Shown: positions 47,529 to 58,208 of the stretch, in pieces
Layout: each line of letters opens with the position of its first letter
How positions within the stretch are numbered: position 1 is the first letter of the stretch
Assembly (NCBI GenBank): GCA_949152475.1
Contig: OX424568.1
Coordinates: 23,349,667 to 23,413,666 of the forward strand
DNA: 64,000 bases
Direction of reading: 5' to 3'
DNA from: Terebella lapidaria
Lineage: Eukaryota > Annelida > Polychaeta > Terebellida > Terebellidae
Translations under genes and position numbers: made by a program
Notes under the pieces: generated by a model
What the model was told of the DNA's origin: nothing
The model's database searches: none
What the model saw: the letters and a program-made list of their open reading frames with translations, nothing else

Positions 47529-50168
47529 TGGCGATGTTTGCTGAGACTAGCACCATGGACATGAAGAGTACAAGCTCTGAAGAAACAGTCGGAGATATGG
47601 ACATTGAGAACAATGGCGAAAATGACAGCAACTTCGATGACCATATCTACCAGAAAAAAGAGCATAAAATGATGCATTATTACCGGGTGTCACTCTACAT
47701 CTTCGGTTTGATGTTTACTGCAGACGAGCGCAGATGCACCTTATCCAAAGTGTACCATGGTTTAGTCTCAATATTTGTGTGGCTGAATTTCTTTCGATGT
47801 TTTGCCATGTATCGGATGGGTGAAAGTTTTGGCTTGGAATTAATATGTAAACTCATGATCCACTCCACCATATTCCTGGGAATATCAAGCATGATGGCTG
47901 GTACATTTCTCAGTATAAATTATCCAGAATTTTCCAAAGCCTGGCAAAAATACCAGTCCCAGTACAATGACACACATCGTAAAACACCCTGGAAGCAGAG
48001 ACACTCCTGTGGAATTTGGAACAAAAAAGTAAACTATTTCATCAAGCTTTTTGTTGTGCCACTATTCGATCTCTGTCATACTAATGTCATGCCATTTTGG
48101 CTGGAAACCGTCATAGGACTCTTCATTATACACGTCAATGGAGCTTTATGTCTCTTTCAACTCGGACACCTCCTGCTCATAGCGGCTCGTATTACTGACG
48201 AGTTTATTATATTCAACGATGATTTCAAGCTCTCTCTTGAAGAGAAAACGGCAAAACAACACCATGGATTCTCAAGCCACATAGAATACTGGCGCTGTAG
48301 ACACCAGAAACTTTGCAGTCTCACTGAACTTTTGGACAAATGTTTTGGCTTCCACATTTTGCTTATTTGTGTTGCGATGATTCCAATTTCTGCCTTTAAT
48401 ATTTACTCAATGATCATTACCATGGGACGTTTTCACCAACTTGGCTCTTTCACTGAACTCGTCTGTCTTAATGTCGCCTCTTTGGTCCTGTGTGTTGGAA
48501 TGCTGCTGCTGGTGATTATAGTTGGAACCAAGCTCAACTCACAGGTTTGTAATCTCATTACGACAATTAAATGATTGTAAATCGATTGAACTTAAGTTCT
48601 GGAACTCAGTGATGCACTTTTCCAATTCTCGATTGCATTATATATACGTTTTGTCTTATATACTATATAGAATCTATTCTATATCATCTATATATTTCAT
48701 TTTTCAGTGTCATGAGATTGGTTTATTTCAATATCATTATGTGACATTCTAGTAGCAACTTTTGTACAGGCTACAGCATGTAAGTCATACCTGTACAACT
48801 GGGACCTGTCACAACAAACATGGGACGTTGTTAAAAGTTTACAGGTAAAATATAGATTCCTGATGACACCCATTGTCAATTGTCTCCTTCTTGTACAGTG
48901 TTATATTGTATACTCTTCTGTGTGTTTTGAACCAAAGTTTTCAATTGAGCACTTAACTTATTTTGGTTGAAGATATATTCACACTTTACTGCTATAATAT
49001 ACTTCCAAAAACTGGATTTCACTTTCAGTTTGTTTTTGCTAATATTTCCTCTAAATTGCATATAGACATGAACCGACCTCAGCATTACATAGGGTATGTT
49101 TCATAAGTTCTCTTCATTGAGAAATGTTGTTGTTTTATGTGTATCATTTCAACAACATTAGTCACAAAATCAAGTATGACCTGAAATCAATTGGCATCTG
49201 CAAATAAAATCTTTGCAGATAGATTGAGGATCGTATTATGAGCATTTTGGAATATGCATCTTGGTGTATGAAATCTGAAGGTCACATTTGACCTGACATA
49301 TATAACTTGGCCTCTGCACTAGTACATGGAGCTTGGGTATGTAGCATGAGCATATAGGAAGACATGTATGGTGGATTTAGTGAAGACCTTGAACTTAGGC
49401 ACAGATGACCTTGACTGGTAACTGTCAAGTTCACTTCTAGCTCAAAATGTGTACAGTGGCCTCTGCAGACAAAACAATTGGCGTGTTATGGAAAAAGTGT
49501 TGTGTCATGACGCATGACACAGGAGATCATATACACATATCTGGATCTTGAGCTTGAAATCAATGACCTTGCTTACTCAAACATATTTTAGTGTCAGGAA
49601 GAGACAAATACTTTGAATTTACAGCTTGCATTTGTGATATGTGCAAAACGAAGTGTTTTTTTCAAAATCTCATGACAACATGCTACTTCAATGCAGCTTA
49701 CTTTATTTTAAATTTCACATGAAATGATCAAATGGGTCTCAGGAAACGAACTCGTGGAAACAGTCTTACTGATCATTGGCAATTTATATTCCGGGGAAAT
49801 GAAAATTAATTTCAAACAAGTTGACGATATCATCAACCTCCATGCTGTATTTGTCTTTTCAGTTGATGACGTTTTACAACAGACTACAAGAGGGGCACAT
49901 AGGATTGACTGCATGGAATTTATTCTACATCGACAAACAAACTGCTAAAATGGTATGGTTATTCATTGGCTTTGTCTACAATTTAATATGATTAATATCT
50001 TTAAATAAATTATTAAATAATATCTAAATATCATAATTTTCATATTTGCAGGTGTTATTGATGATTGTTTCATACAGTGCGATTCTGCTCAAGTTTGGCC
50101 AGGACAGTTCAGCTGAACCATTTGACTGTCCATCTTACAATACCACAACCATACCAGAGCTTGTTTGA
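47528..50168 (+). CDS. Gustatory-receptor-like protein GRL2, TM3 deleted
   Basis: Exons: 47528-48544, 48770-48844, 49863-49952 and 50052-50168, all phase 0, giving 432 aa (423 from Met 47555). It is very close to GRL3 throughout, including exon 2 (ATACKSYLYNWDLSQQTWDV) and the terminal SYSAILLKFGQDSS. Exon 1 has lost 63 nt at about 48001-48004: the paralogs read QRYLRVKLTIIGEWIT on through TM3, while GRL2 reads QRHSCGIW. The loss is in frame and removes 21 residues, including all of TM3. Everything after it would be flipped across the membrane unless another segment compensates. No other stop or frameshift is seen, so it may still be expressed. It may be a very young pseudogene or an altered protein. 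Confidence 0.82.
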
Positions 50169-50449
50169 TAGTTTGTAGCAAAAGAAATCTGTTTTATAAT
50201 ATAAATCTCTCAAATTATTCCTATTCAATGTTTTATGTGGGATTATACATTTACTATTAATCCCTAATTAATTTAGATATTTCACTCGTGATAAAAGTAG
50301 TTAGCGCTATTCTAATGTACAAGCTACAAAAGTTTCTATAATAACCACTTGATACATTATATTTAATCTTATATTTCAATGCATTTCCTAAATCGATAGA
50401 CATGCTGGTTGTGAATCGCATGAATAAACGAGACAATCAGAGATTGCAG

Positions 50450-52816
50450 ACCCTCGCGCTTCAGATTTAGTCACTAAAATTAGGCGATAATTGAGAGTTT
50501 TGGTCTTAAGACCAATAGACCATCGGTTGTACGCCATACGATTGGGAATTCAAAAATAGGTTGAGGATTTAATATTGATTAGAACCGGAGTTATAGCCAA
50601 TTATGTGATTTTCTTTTTTTCCGTTGCCATGGCAACCGTTTTCTAAGCCACTACCATAGCACTCCAGCCCTATAAATTTCAAATCGATCGGACCGTTTGC
50701 CTTTGAGTTTATGAGCGCAGACATTTGCACTGAAACGTCGCTGGCCAAAAATAACCGAAATCGTGACCCCCAATTTTTCGACATCGGGCGATAATAGAGA
50801 GTTGTCGTCGTACGACCATCGGTCGTACACCCAACGATCGGGAATTAGCCAAAGAACAATACAAAAATAGTTGGAAAAAATAATATCAAGGAAAAACCGG
50901 AGTTAGAGCCAATGATGTGAATTTCTTTTTTCCGTTGCCATGGCAACCGTTTCCATCCGATTTTGGTAAAATGTTGAAAGGACTGAGCCACTACCATAAC
51001 ACTCTTGCCCTATAAGTTTCAAATCGATCAGACCGTTTGCCCTTGAGTTATGAGCGCGGACATTTGCACTGAAACGTCGCTGACCAAAATTAACCGAAAT
51101 CGTGACCCCCAATTTTTCGACATCGGGCGATAATAGAGAGTTTTTGTCGTACGACCATCGGCTGTACACCAAACGATCGGGAATTGGCCAAAGAAAAATA
51201 CAAAAATAGTTGGAAAAATTAATATCAAGTACAACCGGAGTTAGAGCCAATGATGTGATTTTTTTTTCCGTTGCCATGGCAACCGTTTCCATCCGATTTT
51301 GGTAAAATTCCAAAGGGACTGAGCCACTACCATAGCACTCCAGCCCGATAAATTTCAAATCGATCAGACCGTTTGCCATTGAGTTATGAGCGCAGACATT
51401 TGCACTGAAACGTCGCTGGCCAAAAATATTCGAAACCGTGACCCTCAATTTTTCGACATCGGGCGATAATGGAGAGTTTTGGTCATACGACCACGGGCCA
51501 TATATCAGATGATCAGGAATTGGCAATAGAAAAATACAAAATCAGTTAGAAAAAATACCTTGATTAGAACTGAAGTTATGGTCAATTATTGATTGTTACA
51601 TTTTCCGTTGCCATGGCGACAGTTTTTGTCCGATTTTGACCAGATTCGAGGAGGACCGAGCCACTGAGATACCGCTTCATCCCTATTAGTTTCATGTTGA
51701 TCAGACCATTCTCCTTTGAGATAGTCACTAAAATTAGGCGATAATTGAGAGTTTTGATCTTAAGACCATCGGTTGTACGCCATACGGTTGGGAATTGGCA
51801 AAAAAAAAATACAAAAATAGGTTGAAGATTTAATATTGATTAGAACCGGAGTTATAGCCAATTATGTGATTTTCTTTTTTCCGTTGCCATGGCAACCATT
51901 TTCTGAGCCACCCCCATAGCACTCCAGCCCTATAAATTTCAAATCGATCGGACCGTTTGCCTTTGAGTTATGAGCGCAGACATTTGCACTGAAACGTCGC
52001 TGGCCAAAAATAACCGAAATCGTGACCCCCAATTTTTCGACATCGGGCGATAATAGAGAGTTTCCGTCGTACGACCATCGGTCGTACACCAAACGATCGA
52101 GAATTGGCCAAAGAAAAATACAAAAATAGTTGGAAAAATTAATATCAAAAAGAACCGGAGTTAGAGCCAATGATGTGATTTTTTCTTTTCCGTTGCCATG
52201 GCAACCGTTTCCATCCGATTTTGGTAAAATGTTGAAAGGTCTGAGCCACTACCATAGCACTCTTGCCCTATAAATTTCAAATCAATCGGACCGTTTGCCT
52301 TGGAGTTATGAACGCGGACATTTGCACTGAAACGTCGCTGGCCAAAAAAGTTCGAAACCGTGACCCCCAATTTTTCGACATCGGGCGATAATGGAGAGTT
52401 TTGGTCGTATGACCACGGGCCATATATCAGATGATCAGGAATTGGCCATAAAAAAATACAAAATTAGTTAGAAAAAATTATCTTGATTAGAACCGAAGTT
52501 ATGGTCAATTATTGATTTTTACATTTTCCGTTGCCATGGCAACAGTTTTTGTCCAATTTTGACCAGATTCGAGGAGGACCGAGCCACTGAGATACCGCTT
52601 CATCCCTATCAGTTTCATGTTGATCGGACCATTCTCCTTTGAGATATGCGCGCGGACAGACAGACAGACAAACAAACAAACAAACAGACATACAAACGGA
52701 CAGACCCAATTGCAATACCCTCGCCCCCCTACGGGGCGAGGGTTACAAACAAACAAACACACATACAAACGGACAGACCCAATTGCAATACCCTCGCCCC
52801 CCTACGGGGCGAGGGT
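50450..52816. mobile_element. ACCCTCGC-ended element with seven X-box repeats
   Basis: It begins ACCCTCGCGCTTCAG and ends GGGGCGAGGGT, so the termini are inverted. The interior is seven tandem units of 276-338 bp, each with GTTGCCATGGCAAC (starts 50623, 50934, 51270, 51607, 51883, 52192, 52530; the fourth has one mismatch). Unit types run a-b-b-c-a-b-c. The right end holds a 71-bp duplication with two hairpins (CCCTCGCCCC/GGGGCGAGGG, 52718-52742 and 52791-52815) after a GACAGACAAACAAAC run. Minus-strand frames up to 207 aa simply follow the repeat. GRL1 and GRL3 have empty sites here. Confidence 0.85.
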
Positions 52817-52824
52817 AACAATAA

Positions 52825-55800
52825 TTATTCTCTTGCCTCATGATCATGGTCATGTATCATTGCATGCATGAGTAATTTGTCATATAGCTGTAGTCGTGTT
52901 GATACATATTAACTCAATTTTACACTCAATAACTTCTATGAATAAAATGTGTAATTATTTGTTTTCTGTCACATTTCTTGATCAAATATTGCTCTCGTCA
53001 TCTGTATGGCAAGATTTACAAAACGTTATCCATCATCCATTGTTATGTCTGTGTTCATTTGATGATATTTTGACCCAATCTCTTGACCGGATAATTAATA
53101 ACTACATACCAAAACTCCATCCTTTTGGTTTGGGTTTTGTTAATGTGCTTGTCTGTTAGCACAACTCACGTATGATCTTCGCTAGTAAGTACTGCATATG
53201 TACAGTGTGTGCCCAATATAGTGTTCAACACTCCACAACAAAAGTTTACAATTCATTATGTGGATTTAGTTACATTCATCATCTTATTGAATCATCTTGT
53301 GATTGAGAGTTGAAAAAATACATAGAGTTATGGAACTAATACTAGTAATATGAAATACTGAATACCCCCACAAATATTGCATCAGGACATATATAAGCAC
53401 ATTTATAAACAGGATTTCTGGTGATGTATAACTTGTTTCTGCAATGTTAATGAAACTGCACATAGATTTAGGACATCGATTACTCTAAATAAAGGATATC
53501 TCACATTGGCCATTATGGAACAAACAGTTGTCACAATATAAGGGTGTCGCAAGAGCTTCCCAAAACTCTTTATTCAAAATGTTGAAACCTGTTAATAAAC
53601 AAGTATCACTTGAGAATGGATTGATCGTAACTTGTATAATACATACTCAACATAACTTCGAAACACTTAATTCGATTTCCAAAGTTGGTATCGTCTGTAT
53701 TTGTTTTTGCTATTTGGAAGCCTAACTGCATTTTGTCCGAACTTGTCTAAACCCGAGAGGAGGAGAATATTATCAAAAGCAAGACCGGAAAACATTATTT
53801 TTATTTATATCGAAAGATTCATAGCAGCCAACAAAATTTGAACATGATAAAGTGTTACTCAATTCACATTCCAGGCATGGATCTGCCCCAAATCACATCT
53901 CAGTTAACACGCCAGAAATTGGCGTTGGAGGATTTCGCTTGCACTGTCGCTCTGAACATTTCTCCTGAAGAGAACATTTCTCCTGAATAAATTCTAGGAG
54001 ACCTTCTCAGTCATGTACCATTTTTGCACTAAACTTGTCAATGTAGGAAAGCCGCCATCCTGTCAGTCCAATGTGACTTTCTCGGATTCTGTTGTAGAGT
54101 GTCATCAGCTGCAGACACGTCACCGAACATGGTCAAATACTAACAAAAAAAACTCTGGAAAAAAACCGTTTGGAATAAAGTCGATATACCCCTCTGCTGA
54201 GAGAGGTTCAATCTGTACAGGATTGACTTGCACTTGGTTGCATGGAAAAATATATAGCACTCACTAGCATATTACTATTGCTACACGTTGTTCTATGAAA
54301 AAATGTTGATCAAATCTTTAATGGCATAGATTGAAAGCAAACTTGGCTATTGAGACAGAGCCAATATTTCAGTTTAGTCTAGAAAGTTTATGTCTATTGC
54401 CGTTCATCTTCCTTAAGCGTGGCTTAAGAGTAACGATTAAAAAACGTAGCTCGTTTGTGGTTGTTATGCTCACCAGCAACATGTGTCCAAACACGAAGAC
54501 ACATGGCAAGGCCTGAGGTCAAGGCCAGTGTGGAGTAGTCTGAGGCGTCACAAAGAGGGAACCGTGGGTATACGTAAAACTTATGGATGTAATGAACAGT
54601 GGCGTTCCAACAATTATTCTCTTGCCTCATGATCATGGGGCGGGCATGTATCATTGCATGCATGAGTAATTTGTCATATAGCCTCTATGATTACCTCATA
54701 ACTTACTATTTTGCTGTTGTTGTTGGTGTTGTTGTTATTTGAAAAACAAATGTCCATGTGTACTTCATCATATATGCAAATCTTCGCTGAAATTTTCAAA
54801 GGCTGTAGTCGTGTTGATACATATTAACTCAATTTTACACTCAATAACTTCTATGAATAAAATGTGTAATTATTTGTTTTCTGTCACATTTCTTGATCAA
54901 ATATTGCTCTCGTCATCTGTATGGCAAGATTTACAAAACGTTATCCATCATCCATTGTTATGTCTGTGTTCATTTGATGATATTTTGACCCAATCTCTTG
55001 ACCGGATAATTAATAACTACATACCAAAACTCCATCCTTTTGGTTTGGGTTTTGTTAATGTGCTTGTCTGTTAGCACAACTCACGTATGATCTTCGCTAG
55101 TAAGTACTGCATATGTACAGTGTGTGCCCAATATAGTGTTCAACACTCCACAACAAAAGTTTACAATTCATTATGTGGATTTAGTTACATTCATCATCTT
55201 ATTGAATCATCTTGTGATTGAGAGTTGAAAAAATACATAGAGTTATGGAACTAATACTAGTAAAATGAAATACTGAATACCCCCACAAATATTGCATCAG
55301 GACATATATAAGCACATTTATAAACAGGATTTCTGGTGATGTATAACTTGTTTCTGCAATGTTAATGAAACTGCACATAGATTTAGGACATCGATTACTC
55401 TAAATAAAGGATATCTCACATTGGCCATTATGGAACAAACAGTTATCACAATATAAGGGTGTCGCAAGAGCTTCCCAAAACTCTTTATTCAAAATGTTGA
55501 AACCTGTTAATAAACAAGTATCACTTGAGAATGGATTGATCGTAATTTGTATAATACATACTCAACATAACTTCGAAACACTTAATTCGATTTCCAAAGT
55601 TGGTATCGTCTGTATTTGTTTTTGCTATTTGGAAGCCTAACTGCATTTTGTCCGAACTTGTCTAAACCCGAGAAATATGGGACTGTAGAATATTATCAAA
55701 AGCAAGACCGGAAAACATTATTTTTATTTATATCGAAAGATTCATAGCAGCCAACAAAATTTGAACATGATAAGGTGTTACTCAATTCACATTCCAGGCA

Positions 55801-56515
55801 TGGATCTGCCCCAAATCACATCTCAGTTAACACGCCAGAAATTGGCGTTGGAGGATTTCGCTTGCACTGTCGCTCTGAACATTTCTCCTGAATAAATTCT
55901 AGGAGACCTTCTCAGTCATGTACCATTTTTGCACTAAACTTGTCAATGTAGGAAAGCCGCCATCCTGTCTGTCCAATGTAACCTTCTCGGAGTATGTTGT
56001 AGAGTGTCATCAGCTGCAGACACGTCACCGAACATGGTCAAATACTAACAAAAAAAACTCTGGAAAAAAACCGTTTGGAATAAAGTCGATATACCCCTCT
56101 GCTGAGAGAGGTTCAATCTGTACAGGATTGACTTGCACTTGGTTGCATGGAAAAATATATATCACTCACTAGCATATTACTATTGCTACACGTTGTGCTA
56201 TTAAAAAATGTTTATCAAATCTTTAATGGCATAGATTGAAAGCAAACTTGGCTATTGAGACAGAGCCAATATTTCAGTTTAGTCCAGAAAGTTTATGTCT
56301 TTTGCCGTTCATCTTCCTTCAGCGTGGCTTTAAAGTAACGATTAAAAAACGAAGCTCGTTTGTGGTTGTTATGCTCACCAGCAACATGTGTCCAAACACG
56401 AAGACACAGGGCAAGGCCTGAGGTCAAGGCCAGTGTGGAGTATTCTGAGGCGTCACAAAGAGGGAACCGTGGGTATACGTAAAACTTATGGATGTAATGA
56501 ACAGTGGCGTTCCAC
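52825..56515 (+). repeat. Tandem duplication of the GRL 3' block (1.8 and 1.9 kb)
   Basis: Unit 1 (about 52830-54609) and unit 2 (about 54610-56515) are almost identical. Unit 1 lacks about 118 bp near 52880 and carries small insertions near 53970. Each includes a minus-strand GRL relic. Open frames repeated in both (52896-53159, 55918-56172 and others) mirror the recent duplication and are not genes. Confidence 0.88.
53745..54270 (-). pseudogene. Minus-strand GRL relic B
   Basis: Exon 3 is at 54019-54108: LMTLYNRIRESHIGLTGWRL then SYIDKFSAKM, 30 codons, with acceptor TGCAG and donor GTACAT. Exon 2 (ATKCKSILYRLNLSQQ, about 54195-54244) has no AG acceptor and a deletion relative to relic A. 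Exon 4 is disrupted: the SYSPILLGF-like stretch is replaced by a short deletion. Pseudogene. Confidence 0.7.
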
Positions 56516-56571
56516 AAAGCCGGTATATACATGGCTACACCAATCATGAACACACTAACCTGACACCACAC
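55637..56571 (-). pseudogene. Minus-strand GRL relic C with TM5-TM6 remnant
   Basis: Exon 3 is at 55924-56013 (LMTLYNILREGYIGQT on, intact length and splice sites). The exon 4 relic (LLIIFYSPIFLGFRQ, stop at 55637) lacks its AG acceptor. Exon 2 is as in relic B. At 56350-56571 a membrane-protein frame (VSVFMIGVAMYIPALW, then STLALTSGLALCLRVW) lines up plausibly with TM5-TM6 of GRL exon 1. Upstream the frame is broken by stops. In relic A this segment is absent. Confidence 0.6.
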
Positions 56572-58138
56572 CGATGTGAACTCTATTGGTGTCTAAATTG
56601 TTCATCTTTTGACACCTGGCTTCTCTGTATTTCTGGATATATTATTGCCATTGCTTGTGGGTGTCTGCTTGTGGATGTTCCTAAAAAGATCATGTCATAA
56701 AATGGCATGAATGGAAAGCTTAGTCCTCGATTCCAGGCCAAAATTCTCTCTTACATCACATAGTGCAAAACACCTAAAGACATTCACCCACATGGATATA
56801 AAGAAACAAGTCCGTGCCAATCTTTTGATGGCAGCACGAGTCTGTCTGATTTGGTGTAAACCAACCCAGTATCTTACGTAATAAGGTATGAAACGTAATA
56901 AGGTTTAATTGCATCCTAGTAAAGTGTTCGCAATTTACTCTTTCCACCATCACTATCTCACAGTGCCGCCTCAGTCGCTGCTCTGTCTGTCCACACCACA
57001 CACAGGGGAGAGTGTTTCCTGTTGTCTGGCTGGACAGAATCGATACAACGTCTCGGTTGTATGCCTGCCTTGCATCTATGATAAATTAGTCCATGCCTTG
57101 GCATAAAACCCCAATTGTAATTCAAGCGATGGAACTGGCAAAGAACAATATAATTGTGTGTGGAATAACATCCTGCCAGTAGTGATGCGTCTCTTGTAAA
57201 CATGAAGACCATATGTATAGCTATGACAAGTAACCATCTAATACTATCCCCGTATCTGTCCAAATGTGCTAATGCTGTGTTTTTTTTGTAGCTTCGTGCT
57301 CCCTCGACGTTAAGTCTATCTTCAAGCTCCAGGGTTCGGTGAGGAGTTGACGTCTTTTTTGAATGACCATAACAATGTCTTTAATATATAATGTTCATCA
57401 GCCACTGGGATATTTATTATAATCAATGTTTACATATTTACATATATTCTCTATCAATTCCCGACCTCTATGATTAATGAAATAATATATGGTCCCATCT
57501 TGACATTTTCCATGACAGCCATACTGCGGGAAATAGATTTGTAAGTTCATATTCTTTCTAAGTACAGCTAACAATAGCGAAGTATATGCACATTCCCTGA
57601 GTGTAATACAGAGGATATTCGCCAGTCAGGGATGCACACCAGAGCACATACAGCCGCTTATTTTTAGCTTTACTACTCCATGGGCAACCAGTCGGCTATA
57701 TTGCTCAGAACACATACACCTTAAATAATGAATAAAGACGGTGCATATATTCCTCGGGTGTATGTTAGCTTACTTTATGAAAAACAATTATGAGGGTATA
57801 CACGCAATGTGCAAATTCAATGCAGGCTCTGTGGACAAATTGTACATCAGTATTGCAAGGGCTCGAAGGACATCGATGTCTGGCAAATGTACAATATTAT
57901 GGAGATGTGTGGGACACATAGCAGGGATGTCTCCTCTTGGTCACTTGGGTGTTTCGTTTCCTCCCACTGTGGCACTTACATTTCCTCAGCTAGAAACCCG
58001 TTTGAAACAGGATAATGGGATTAACCATGAGTTGTGAATATTGATTGATAACGTTGGACAGTATGCATCTTTATATGATCGACAGGAAAGGGCTACCCTT
58101 GCAGTGTGAGATATTGTATTCTTCTCCCATCAATACAA
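56572..58138. other. Duplicated block between relic C and GRL3; no gene
   Basis: From about 56780 it aligns with 46150-47460 (AAACAAGTCCGTGC; TGCCTTGGCATAAAACCCCA; CAGAGGATATTCGCCAGTCA). Possible exon-1 traces of the minus-strand relic carry a stop. Plus-strand frames at 57741-58037 have no domain. Confidence 0.55.
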
Positions 58139-58208
58139 AGGCGCGACTTACTGTGTGTCGGAGATTTTGCCTAGCTAGGCACGGGTATATATATTTATAA
58201 CATAATAA
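58139..58208 (+). promoter_or_regulatory. Proximal promoter block and TATA-rich box of GRL3
   Basis: Shares GCGCGACTTACTGTGTGTCG, GAGATTTTGCC and AGCTAGGCACGGG with GRL2. A TATATATATTTATAA stretch (58186-58200) directly precedes the first ATG. As in GRL2, this close spacing favours translation from the second ATG (58236). Confidence 0.45.

Noticed and set aside
50903..51526. 207-aa minus-strand frame
   Set aside because: Two units of the X-box repeat read through; the periodic sequence repeats DNA units, and other units carry stops.
52896..53159. 87-aa frame repeated at 54739-55074
   Set aside because: Identical only because the block duplicated recently; the GRL3 copy has a stop and the GRL1 copy is frameshifted.
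54013..54267. 84-aa plus-strand frame repeated at 55918-56172
   Set aside because: It is the antisense shadow of the minus-strand GRL exon 2 and 3 relics.
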